Shown piece after piece: positions 17,414 through 25,797 of a DNA stretch of 64,000 bases. The position numbers were made by a program, and so were the translations under genes. A model generated the notes under the pieces. The model ran no database searches. It was not told the DNA's origin and was given only the letters and a program-made list of their open reading frames with translations. The stretch spans positions 1,426,001-1,490,000 of the forward strand of contig CAVZWW010000003.1 of NCBI GenBank assembly GCA_963779225.1, written 5' to 3'. The stretch is from CAVPCZ01 sp963779225. Lineage in GTDB: Bacteria > Bacteroidota > Ignavibacteria > UBA10030 > UBA6906. Position 1 is the first letter of the stretch. Every line of letters starts with the position of its first letter.

Positions 17414-18310
17414 TCATGGGGCATCCCGGAGGCTCAGGACCGCAGTCCTTGCTGTCTCGATCAGATCTCTCGCAGGCTGGAGCCCTAGTGGCCCGATTGC
17501 AAGGCTGGCCCCCCTCAAGCAGCACAGGAGTGTCGTCGTGATCTCATCGAAGCGTTCCACATGCATGTGCCGCCGCCAGCTCCTGGCGAGGAGCGGGAGA
17601 TCGGCTCCCACAACTGCGCTCCGTGCGAGAAGTATCCGGGCTGGATAGTTCACCCTCCCATCCGCGAGGTCCTCTTCGATATCCTCCAGATCGTCCAGCG
17701 TGAGGAGGACTTTGCCCATCTCACTGACGAATTCATCGACGCAGGGGATCCGGTCGGGGATTGTCAGGCGCTCACATACCGCCAAAGACCCGACTGAGAA
17801 GATCGCGTCCACGCTCCCGTAGGCCTGTAGAAGCTTATCGGCAGGTACCAGGGGGTCCCGCTGCATTTCCGCAACCCGGACGATTCCTGTCACCGTGGTG
17901 TCAACTGCCCGGCGGTAGTGCTTCCAGAATCCGGTGTTCCTGTCGATAATCGATGAGTACGCTCGATTCGCCTCCGTCAGAAAGAGCAGCGGCGCCAGCA
18001 GAAGGGAGGAGCGGGGGAGTCCTCCGTCCAAGAAATCGTCCTGGAGACGGACGGCATAGAAAAGGGCGGTCTGCCCCCACAAGACAGTGTCCAGGAACTC
18101 CGGGGACACTTCACGCGGCCCATTGCCTTTCCGTCCGGCGAGCCAGCGTGGAAGCTGCTTCCAGTAGGGTTCAACTCTTGTCTGGCCCCACGCGCATGGA
18201 CCGGGATGGGATTTTGCCCGGAGGAGACGATCATATTCGAGAAACTCACGCTCCAGCGAGGGTTCCCAACCTGCCACGAATCGGTGTAGCCGGTCGTCGA
18301 GGGTCCTCAT
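17414..18310 (-). CDS. Class I isoprenoid synthase-fold protein
   Basis: A helical product of 298 residues with two aspartate clusters in the right order for a class I prenyl/terpene synthase: LQDDFLD (Asp91, Asp92, Asp95) and LTLDDLEDIEED (Asp206, Asp207, Asp210). In this fold the two clusters bind magnesium and the diphosphate of an allylic substrate. The rest has little likeness to polyprenyl synthetases such as IspA or IspB, so I call it only a divergent member that may bind or process a prenyl diphosphate. It ends a minus-strand pair with the small gene at 18326-18622, 15 nt upstream. No terpene or carotenoid genes are nearby. Confidence 0.62.
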   Translation of the reverse strand: MRTLDDRLHRFVAGWEPSLEREFLEYDRLLRAKSHPGPCAWGQTRVEPYWKQLPRWLAGRKGNGPREVSPEFLDTVLWGQTALFYAVRLQDDFLDGGLPRSSLLLAPLLFLTEANRAYSSIIDRNTGFWKHYRRAVDTTVTGIVRVAEMQRDPLVPADKLLQAYGSVDAIFSVGSLAVCERLTIPDRIPCVDEFVSEMGKVLLTLDDLEDIEEDLADGRVNYPARILLARSAVVGADLPLLARSWRRHMHVERFDEITTTLLCCLRGASLAIGPLGLQPARDLIETARTAVLSLRDAP

Positions 18311-18325
18311 CCTCTTCTTCAGAGT

Positions 18326-18622
18326 TTAGGGCTCCCACTCCGCCTGAATTCCCGCCTTTGCAATTTTCGGCTTTGGCACCAGACTATCGTAGGATTTGAC
18401 AAGATCTTCGACATACATTGTCCTCGTGCTATCCCGGAGCATGTCGGAGAAGTCCTCCGCGTCGCTAGCCGACAAAACGAGTGTTCTCTTATACGCTTTG
18501 AGGATCGCGTTCACGACGACTGAGTCTTCTTTTGCATTCACAAGGAGTCGCAGCAGGTTGATATCGGTGAGCGCTGCCTGAATTGCGTCCTTGACCTTCG
18601 CGCTATGTTCCTTTCTTCTCAT
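18326..18622 (-). CDS. Small helical protein of unknown function
   Basis: A strong GGAGGG ribosome site before the ATG at 18622 decides the start and gives 98 residues. A longer frame from 18721 lacks one. The product is charged and helical (VKDAIQAALTDINLLRLLVN, ILKAYKRTLVLSASDAEDFS), with no signal peptide, membrane segment or known motif. It lies directly upstream of the isoprenoid-synthase-like gene and is likely co-transcribed. It could be a partner or regulator, which is inference from position only. Confidence 0.6.
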   Translation of the reverse strand: MRRKEHSAKVKDAIQAALTDINLLRLLVNAKEDSVVVNAILKAYKRTLVLSASDAEDFSDMLRDSTRTMYVEDLVKSYDSLVPKPKIAKAGIQAEWEP

Positions 18623-18752
18623 AGATCCCTCCTTCAGGATTGCGTACAGATGCTGTTCAAGATGTTCCTTCGAACAGAGGGTGATAGTCTTCATTGCCGA
18701 ATCGCATACCGCACCCCCCACGGTGGGCTTGAGTTGGACGTGGCGGGGGACT

Positions 18753-21140
18753 CTATTGTGAAACAGCGGTCACGCGAGACCCCAGCGTCGCTTCAATTGC
18801 CCCGATCCTGCGCCGGATGTCGAGAGCGGTGACTGTGACCGAATCCACTTCAAGGTATTTCCGAAAATGGGTGCGGGCTCCTTCGAGCTCTCCCCGTTTC
18901 AGGCAGAGTTCCCCCAGCAACCCGTGCGCCTCCACACAATCCTGGTCCAGGGTGAGAGCCGACTCCGCTTCCATTTTCCCGTTGGCCGTGTCGCCCCATT
19001 GGACAAGAGCATGGGCAAGTGTAGAGTGGGGGGAGGCGATGCCTGGTTTCTCAATGATGGCATTGCGCAGAAACCGCACCGCCAGGCGAAGCTTGCCCAT
19101 GTCCATGAGTGTTCTGCCCAGAGACTCACATGCATCCCCCCAGGTTTCTCTTCTGCTCGCCAGGCCCGCGAGGAAGTTCAGCTCATAGGATCTGGCCTTC
19201 ACTGAGTCTCCATCATTCCAGGCGAACGCGGCGAGAAGGCAGTAGGTATCAGGGGAGATCGGACGCATGTCGAGTGCACGGCGAAGTACCGTTCGAGCCT
19301 CGTCAAGTCGTTTTGTCTTGATGAGCACGCGGGCATATTCCGGGTACGCCGGCGGATAGGGCAAGCCAGACCGTACGACGGGTTCATACGTTTCAGCCGC
19401 CTTATCGAATTCCTCGAGCCGGGCGTAGGCAAGGCCAAGGTTCAGCAGGACAATCTTGTTTCCGGGAGCAAACCTCAATCCCTTTTCGAGCGCCGTGGTG
19501 CGACACTGAAGATTGCCGTGGAGATAACATCCGGCAAGCTCGATCATAGCCAACTCAAAGGGAGTTACCCCCGATGTCACGGACTGGAGGACGCGATAAT
19601 GCCTCTCCGCCTCCTGATAGTCCCCTTTTTCGCCCGACCTCGTGAGCGACGGGATCAACCAGACGCGGGGAGCGACAAAGGTCGGTTCCAGCCTGATGGT
19701 CTCGTGAAGAAAGACTCTGGCCCCGGGTTCGCCGGTAAGGATGATCCTCATTGCCTTGAGAAATTGGATGTTTGCGCTGTCGGAAAGCATGCGCGGCATC
19801 CATGGGTCAAGGTCCTGATTCAATACCCTGACCTGTAAGAACCAGAGAACATTGCGGGACACCGTGGAAGAGGCGTTCTCAAGTTCATCGGGCTGTCTGA
19901 ACGACGCTGTGGCGGAATATCGCAATCTGCCGGTCTCCGGTTCCTGAAGACCGAGTTGAAGAACGAACGTCGATTCCTCCTGAACGATTTCGCCGAAGAG
20001 TCCGAAATCGGCCTCCGCCTCCGTGCTTCCTTCTTGGAACACGACAATATCAGGTCGGTTCGCCAGTATCTTGGGGAGGTAGGTCTGCCCAACAAGTCGA
20101 GCCCATTCATCGGCACGGGGCTGGCGGCTCTCATTTGTGATCGACCGGAGCTGGAGCGTCACATGCATGAATCCAGCGTTCTTCTCAGGTCGGGAGCCCT
20201 GGAGGAGCCACACTCCGGCTGCAGCGAGGATGAGTGTTGCTGCAGACACCCCGATGATTCGCCATCGGCGTCGTGCGAGCGTTCCAGAGATGTCTGTGGA
20301 ACGCGTATCCGAAGCGGGGCCCGTCGATCGGCCGGCGATACGGCGGAGGTCCTCGACCATTTCCATGATGCTCTGGTAGCGCGAGCCGGCGTCCTTCGCG
20401 AGCGCCCTCCGGAGAATCTCATCAAGACGGGCGGGGACTTCCGGTTGAAGGGAGGAGAGCGGCGGTGGATCAACATTGAGAATAGAGTACACAATCGCCT
20501 GCTCGTAGGAGCTGTCGAAGGGAAGGCGCCCGGCGATCATTTCATAGAGAAGCACGCCGAGCGACCAGATGTCCGTCCGGTGATCAACGGGATCTCCCTT
20601 TGCTTGTTCCGGCGACATGTGTGTGACTGTCCCGACCTTGTGCCCGTCCACCGTCAATCTGGTTTCGCCCTTGAGAAGCGCCACACCGAAATCCACAATT
20701 CTAGCCTTCCCCTGCTCTGTCAGTATGATGTTCGCAGGCTTGATGTCCCGGTGCACGATGCCGTGTCGGTGGGCCTCAGCCAGTCCCTCTCCGACCTGGA
20801 TGGCGATATCTATTGCCTGATCAACCGGCAGCGCCCCGCGCGCGATCTCCTTCTTTATCGTTCTTCCTTCATAATATTCCAGAACAATAAATGTCCGGCC
20901 GTCACGGGTCCGGTCAATATCATGAATGACACAGATGTTTTCGTGCTGGAGGGCGGAAGCTGCCTTGGCTTCGTGGATAAACCGGAGTCTGGCTTCGGAA
21001 TCGCGGGTAAGGTCAGGGGGAAGGAACTTGAGGGCAACGTTGCGGTCGAGCTTGAGGTCCCGGGCTTTGTAGACGACACCCATTCCCCCGCCGCCGAGGT
21101 GCTCGAGAATCTTGTAATGAGAAACGAGTTTGCCGATCAT
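18753..21140 (-). CDS. Receptor Ser/Thr kinase with TPR domain (paralog 2)
   Basis: A product of 795 residues. The kinase domain matches paralog 1 position by position (GGGGMG 16-21, Lys38, HRD Asp132, DFG Asp150), so it should be active. A membrane helix follows at about 300-318. The outer part differs: the segment at about 325-455 is only distantly TolB-like, and at least eight TPR-type repeats run from about 480 to 780. The paralogs thus share a nearly constant kinase and carry diverged sensors. The ATG at 21140 is about 50 nt downstream of the predicted start of transcription from the promoter at 21200-21228. Confidence 0.93.
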   Translation of the reverse strand: MIGKLVSHYKILEHLGGGGMGVVYKARDLKLDRNVALKFLPPDLTRDSEARLRFIHEAKAASALQHENICVIHDIDRTRDGRTFIVLEYYEGRTIKKEIARGALPVDQAIDIAIQVGEGLAEAHRHGIVHRDIKPANIILTEQGKARIVDFGVALLKGETRLTVDGHKVGTVTHMSPEQAKGDPVDHRTDIWSLGVLLYEMIAGRLPFDSSYEQAIVYSILNVDPPPLSSLQPEVPARLDEILRRALAKDAGSRYQSIMEMVEDLRRIAGRSTGPASDTRSTDISGTLARRRWRIIGVSAATLILAAAGVWLLQGSRPEKNAGFMHVTLQLRSITNESRQPRADEWARLVGQTYLPKILANRPDIVVFQEGSTEAEADFGLFGEIVQEESTFVLQLGLQEPETGRLRYSATASFRQPDELENASSTVSRNVLWFLQVRVLNQDLDPWMPRMLSDSANIQFLKAMRIILTGEPGARVFLHETIRLEPTFVAPRVWLIPSLTRSGEKGDYQEAERHYRVLQSVTSGVTPFELAMIELAGCYLHGNLQCRTTALEKGLRFAPGNKIVLLNLGLAYARLEEFDKAAETYEPVVRSGLPYPPAYPEYARVLIKTKRLDEARTVLRRALDMRPISPDTYCLLAAFAWNDGDSVKARSYELNFLAGLASRRETWGDACESLGRTLMDMGKLRLAVRFLRNAIIEKPGIASPHSTLAHALVQWGDTANGKMEAESALTLDQDCVEAHGLLGELCLKRGELEGARTHFRKYLEVDSVTVTALDIRRRIGAIEATLGSRVTAVSQ

Positions 21141-21199
21141 GGGAAACCTACACGCGTGTGTACGAGTCCGACGGCATAAGGGAAATGCGGTACGGCGGG

Positions 21200-21228
21200 A
21201 AGATACACCGAAATCAGACGAGAGTCAA
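21200..21228 (-). promoter_or_regulatory. Promoter TTGACT-17-TATCTT for kinase paralog 2
   Basis: The minus strand reads TTGACTCTCG, 17-bp spacer, TATCTT. It predicts a short leader before the kinase ATG. Confidence 0.8.
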
Positions 21229-21276
21229 ACCGGCGTTTGACTCGATTGGTACGTAAGGCAACAGAACCGGATGCTT

Positions 21277-22626
21277 CTACTGCTTCAACCGCCTCTGTTT
21301 TTCTTTGTATTTTTCGTAGAGCATCGTGTGTTTGCTCGAAAGCTCGATCTTCCGCCCCTGGATGTATTCCATCAGAATGCCGGTTGTCATCTCAAGAGGG
21401 TCCCCGGTGGTCAGGATCAATGTTGCATCCTTTCCGGCTTCCAGTGAACCCACCCGGTCGGCCACACCGAAGATCTCTGCGGGGGCGAGCGTGATCGCTC
21501 TCAGAGCGGCGTCTTTTGGCAGTCCGTATGCCGCGGCCGTCCCCGCCTGGAAGGGAAGATTGCGCTCGTGGGCCGCGCTGCCGGCGGTGATGATCGCGAA
21601 GCGGATCCCGGCCTCATGAAGCCTGGCCGGAAGCCTGTAGGGGTCGTCGTACTCCTCGAACCTGCGTACTGGTAGTCGATGAATTCCCCCGGCGAGCACG
21701 GGGATGTCTCTCTTTTTCAGGAGATCCGCTGCCCGCCATGCATCATATCCTCCGCCGATGATGATCCTGAGGTTCTCTTGCTCGGCCCACGCCACTGCCG
21801 CCTGGATCTGGCGGACCTCATCCGCCCAAACCACCACGGGGATCTTTCCTTCGAGAACAGGTATCATGGATTCCCAGCGGAGGTCGGTGTCATGGTAGGG
21901 GACTCCCTTTTCCGTTTCGGCCTTCTTCGCTATCATGTAAGCGCGGGCATCACGGAACGCGTCCATCAACTCTTTGAGTGCTGATTCTTGCGCCTTCTTC
22001 TGTTCGTCCTCACTCTTCGACATTCGCCCTGCCCGGCCAAATCTCATGGACGGCCAGTCCACATTCAGTGCAAGGGGTGCTCTCAGCGTCATATCCTCCC
22101 AGGTCCAGCCGTCCATCATCAGGAGAGCCGACGTGCCGGAAATGAGTCCGCCCGAGGGAGCACTCACGGCGAGTGCAATACCATTGGCCCGGAGGACCGG
22201 TATCAATTCCGATTCCGGATTGACCGCCACCTCCGCCCGCACGTTCGGATTGATGCGGCCTGTTTCGGTCATGTCACGGGATGCGCGTACGGCATCGATC
22301 TCAACAAGACCGATGTTCGTGTTAGAGCTGATGAGTCCCGGGTAGACATGTTTTCCGGAACCGTCAATCACCTCGGTGTTGGGAACGATGTTCACGTTCG
22401 CTCCAACCTCAAGAATCTTGCCTTTATCAAAGAGAATTGCGCCTTTTTCAATGATCGGTCTGGATACCGGGTGGATTGTTGCACCCACGATTGCGATGGG
22501 GTGGTCCTGCGGTTTGGCCGGAATCTGGTCGGAAGAAAACGCCGTGAGTACTCCGGCAAGGAGGCAGGCTGCGGCGAACACGATGCGGGAGAGCATCAGC
22601 GGGGGGGAGCATGTGCGCATCTTCAT
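21277..22626 (-). CDS. Exported amidohydrolase-fold protein lacking metal ligands
   Basis: A product of 449 residues with a signal peptide (about 1-33) and an amidohydrolase (imidazolonepropionase-like) fold. The family core begins PGLIDxHxH, but here it reads PGLISSNTN, so both first histidines are gone. The later family histidines are also missing (WADEVRQ and IIGGGYDAWR where the active enzymes have His). The C-terminal structural motif DRVGSLEAGKDATLIL is kept. It is therefore probably catalytically dead and may work as a partner of the adjoining large protein. Its ATG overlaps the stop codon of that gene as ATGA, implying coupled translation. The ATG at 22626 has GGAGGG upstream. Confidence 0.8.
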   Translation of the reverse strand: MKMRTCSPPLMLSRIVFAAACLLAGVLTAFSSDQIPAKPQDHPIAIVGATIHPVSRPIIEKGAILFDKGKILEVGANVNIVPNTEVIDGSGKHVYPGLISSNTNIGLVEIDAVRASRDMTETGRINPNVRAEVAVNPESELIPVLRANGIALAVSAPSGGLISGTSALLMMDGWTWEDMTLRAPLALNVDWPSMRFGRAGRMSKSEDEQKKAQESALKELMDAFRDARAYMIAKKAETEKGVPYHDTDLRWESMIPVLEGKIPVVVWADEVRQIQAAVAWAEQENLRIIIGGGYDAWRAADLLKKRDIPVLAGGIHRLPVRRFEEYDDPYRLPARLHEAGIRFAIITAGSAAHERNLPFQAGTAAAYGLPKDAALRAITLAPAEIFGVADRVGSLEAGKDATLILTTGDPLEMTTGILMEYIQGRKIELSSKHTMLYEKYKEKQRRLKQ

Positions 22627-25600
22627 TGTTGTCCCTCCCATCCCGCTGATCCGTACTCGTCATTGTCCTTACCGTCAGGGCCCTCAGGTTTTTCCACCCC
22701 CGATCCCCGTGCCGGGGCCTTTTTCGTTAGAAGTGCCTTCTGAATCAGCACGGCACGCTGGCTCTGACCCTCTTCGTAGAGGTGGCGGTCCTCCTCCCGG
22801 TCGAAGTATTTCCGTCCGTCGATCCAGGTCTGCTCGCAATGTGTATAGACGGAAAGGGGGCTCCCGCTCCAGATCACAAAATCGGCGTCCTTGCCTGGTT
22901 CGAGCGAGCCGACACGATTATCAACTTTGAGCTGACGGGCAGGGTTGATTGTCACGAATTTGAGTACCTCTTCCTCAGCAAGGCCGCCGTACTTCATGGC
23001 TTTCGCCGCGTCCCAGTTCAGGCGGCGGCTGAGCTCATCGCTGTCAGAGTTGAATGAAACGGTCACGCCCTGATCGTGCATCAGCACACCATTGTACGGG
23101 ATGGCATCGTAGACTTCCAGTTTATACCCCCACCAGTCGCTGAATGTCGAGCCTCCTGCGCCATGCCTGGCCATGACGTCTGCGACCTTGTAGCCTTCGA
23201 GGATATGCTCGAATGTGCGGATTCTGAATCCAAACTCTTCGGCGAGGCGCATCATCATCAGAATCTCATCCTGCCGGTAGGCATGGCAGTTGACAAGACG
23301 TTTGCCGTGGAGGACTTCGAGGATTGCCTCGAGCTCAAGGCTCCTGTGCGGTGGGATTCCTGACTTGTCTTCCTCGTACCGTTTCCATGCCTTTTCATAA
23401 TCAAGCGCCGCCCTGAATTCATCGCGGATGGTCTGCTCGACGCCCATACGGGTCTGCGGGTAGCGTTTCGAGCTCCCCTCCGGCCAGTTTGCCTGCTTCA
23501 CATTCTCGCCGAGGGCAAATTTGATCGTCGGAGGGGCTCCCGCGAATTTCAGATCCTCCGGCGGCATGCCCCAGCGCAGCTTGATGAGCTGACCCTGTCC
23601 TCCGATCGGGTTGGCCGATCCATGAAGGACGTGAACCTCCGTGGTACCTCCTGCAAGCGCACGATAGATGTCGATGTCACGGTGATCGATGATGTCGGCC
23701 ATGCGCACCTCGGCGCTGACGGCCCGCGTGGCCTCGTTCACGTCCCCGGATTCCGCCATATGAGAATGGGCGTCAATGACTCCCGGAGTGACATGTTTTC
23801 CCCTTGCGTCAATGATTGTCGCTCCCGCGGGTGCGCTGATGTTCCTGCCGATCTTCGTGACTTTCCCCTTTTCAAGCAGCACATCACCGTTCTCGATCTT
23901 CCCCTCGGGGCCGCATGTCCAGACCGTGGCGTTCTTCACGAGAAGTGCCGCGGGCTGATCTGGGATCGCCTGCCTTCCGAATTCGCCGGGAGGGTAAACC
24001 TGGGGGAAAAGAGCGGGAGGCACCGTCTTCTGCTTCGCTGAGTCGGGTTGGCTCTCGAACGGCGACACTTTTGTGCCTGACCAGGCAAATATCTTTCCAT
24101 CCGGCCATTCTCCGCTCCCCTCAAGTGCCTGCGCATTTACGATGGCCGTCATGCGGACAATCCCGGGATGTCCGACAGAATCTCCGGGGAACGCGATCAT
24201 GAGCCGGGAGGTCGAGAGGCTGGTCGCTGAGAGCTTCACTTCCTTCTTACGCCGTAGTGCCCCCTGCAGGGCGCCCGATTCTCCTTTGATTTTCAATATT
24301 GTCGAATCGCCGGGCGTCTGCCCCTCAAATGTGAGTCTCCATGTCCCCCGCGGGTCAACCTCCGGTGCAGGTTTCACCTCGTGTCGTTTTCCGTCGATCC
24401 AGACTTCACGGACAGCGGTTTCTTCTGTGAAGAGGTCACCGTCCGTGATGACGAAGTCCGCAAGCTTCCCCGGCTCCAGAGATCCCAGGCGGTTTTCAAC
24501 GCCGAACATACGGGCAGGCGTTGTGGTGAGCGCTGCGAGCGCGGCGTCTTTGGCCAGTCCACGCTGGACCGCCTTGCGAAGCCGCGCAAGGAACACTCCC
24601 TTGTCTTTCAGTCGCGCCGAGGTCAGCGCGAAGCGAACTCCTGCATCTTGCAGACGCTTTGGATTCTCAGGGGCTTCGTCCCAGTGGCGCAAGTCTGCGA
24701 GGGACACATCGAGTGCCTCCTCGGATGTCTGCACGGAGGGTGTTTCGGGAAAATCCAGCGGGAGTATGATGCCGCGGCGGCTTGCTGCAACGGCCTGAAT
24801 CTGCCGGTACTCATAGCCACTTCCCATGATGATCAGGTTGAGGTCGAATTCTTTTGCGATCGTCTGGGCACGCAGAAAATCCAGCTCGTCGGAGGTCTCG
24901 ATGACGACAGGCATTGCTCCTCCGGGCACGTCCTTCAGGGCAGCAAGTGATTCATTCGTCTCCGGGCGCTGGAGGGAGGGTTTCTTTCTGTAGGCCTCGA
25001 GAGCGTTCTGGTACCATTCTGTATCCAAGAGGGTCTGACGGACAAGTGCGATCACGCCCATGAGCGAAGTGGGGTATGTTTCACGGTGGGGGTCCACCTC
25101 CAAGCTTACGTGGTGGGCCACGCTGGTGCGCAGTATGACATCATTTGCGCTCCCGTCTCCCAGGTTGACGAGTGCGCTCGTGCCTTTGAAATTGCCTTTT
25201 TTCGGAACTAGGAGTGCTGTGGTAAAACCCTGGCTGCGGAGCATTTCGGCTGCTTTTGCGTCGGGTGCGAAAAGTTCAGCGGCGTTTTGCCGGGCCATCA
25301 CGGCATCGGTCCAGTAGGCGGGGCCGCGGGTCTCCACCGGCTGGGGCGGGCGGGCCTGCCTGGCCTGCCGATCCGGCTGTGTATCCTGCGCAAGTTTTGG
25401 CAATCCGTAATCGGAATATGCATCAATCAGTCCCGGGTAGATAGTCATGCCATTCATGTCCCAGATGCGGGCATCACGGGGTATGGATGCCGATCCGACC
25501 GAACTGACAATGCCGTCGCGAATCACGAGCGTCGCACCCTCGACTGTTTTTCCCGGTGACTGAACTATGCGGGCGTTAATGAAGGCATGAACAGTCGGGG

Positions 25601-25718
25601 TGTTTTGCCGGATCCCGTCGGCAGGTGCTGTTTGTGCGAGGACCCGCACGGTGGAGATGGCGAGCATGAGACAGAAGCAAAGAGATCCTGTACAGCTCTT
25701 CTGCAGATAGGACTTCAT
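22623..25718 (-). CDS. Exported two-domain amidohydrolase (pseudo-active plus active domain)
   Basis: A product of 1031 residues with a signal peptide. Two amidohydrolase domains are in tandem. The first (about 45-480) has lost its metal ligands: PGLIDAYSDYG replaces the HxH motif, and the later histidine positions read ETSDELD and MGSGYEY. A linker domain of about 110 residues follows (RGTWRLTFEGQTPGDSTI). The second domain (about 600-985) looks intact: TPGVIDAHSHM, NCHAYRQDE, FEHILEGYK and the aspartate in FNSDSDEL. It should hydrolyse a cyclic amide or peptide-like bond in the periplasm; the substrate is unknown. The ATG at 25718 follows GGAG. It lies 79 nt after kinase paralog 3 and may share its transcript. 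Confidence 0.85.
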   Translation of the reverse strand: MKSYLQKSCTGSLCFCLMLAISTVRVLAQTAPADGIRQNTPTVHAFINARIVQSPGKTVEGATLVIRDGIVSSVGSASIPRDARIWDMNGMTIYPGLIDAYSDYGLPKLAQDTQPDRQARQARPPQPVETRGPAYWTDAVMARQNAAELFAPDAKAAEMLRSQGFTTALLVPKKGNFKGTSALVNLGDGSANDVILRTSVAHHVSLEVDPHRETYPTSLMGVIALVRQTLLDTEWYQNALEAYRKKPSLQRPETNESLAALKDVPGGAMPVVIETSDELDFLRAQTIAKEFDLNLIIMGSGYEYRQIQAVAASRRGIILPLDFPETPSVQTSEEALDVSLADLRHWDEAPENPKRLQDAGVRFALTSARLKDKGVFLARLRKAVQRGLAKDAALAALTTTPARMFGVENRLGSLEPGKLADFVITDGDLFTEETAVREVWIDGKRHEVKPAPEVDPRGTWRLTFEGQTPGDSTILKIKGESGALQGALRRKKEVKLSATSLSTSRLMIAFPGDSVGHPGIVRMTAIVNAQALEGSGEWPDGKIFAWSGTKVSPFESQPDSAKQKTVPPALFPQVYPPGEFGRQAIPDQPAALLVKNATVWTCGPEGKIENGDVLLEKGKVTKIGRNISAPAGATIIDARGKHVTPGVIDAHSHMAESGDVNEATRAVSAEVRMADIIDHRDIDIYRALAGGTTEVHVLHGSANPIGGQGQLIKLRWGMPPEDLKFAGAPPTIKFALGENVKQANWPEGSSKRYPQTRMGVEQTIRDEFRAALDYEKAWKRYEEDKSGIPPHRSLELEAILEVLHGKRLVNCHAYRQDEILMMMRLAEEFGFRIRTFEHILEGYKVADVMARHGAGGSTFSDWWGYKLEVYDAIPYNGVLMHDQGVTVSFNSDSDELSRRLNWDAAKAMKYGGLAEEEVLKFVTINPARQLKVDNRVGSLEPGKDADFVIWSGSPLSVYTHCEQTWIDGRKYFDREEDRHLYEEGQSQRAVLIQKALLTKKAPARGSGVEKPEGPDGKDNDEYGSAGWEGQQ

Positions 25719-25797
25719 GGTTGCTCCATATGTGAAAATCGTGTGTGGGGGCCGGGCCGGTCTCCCGACGCATGCGTCAAAGTGGCTCGTCAATCTG

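Noticed and set aside
17112..17648. Plus-strand frame of 178 codons
   Set aside because: Over half is antisense to the isoprenoid-synthase-like gene and the composition is that of a shadow frame.
19956..21179. Plus-strand frame of 407 codons
   Set aside because: Entirely antisense to the kinase domain of paralog 2. Long antisense frames are a known effect of GC-biased codon use.
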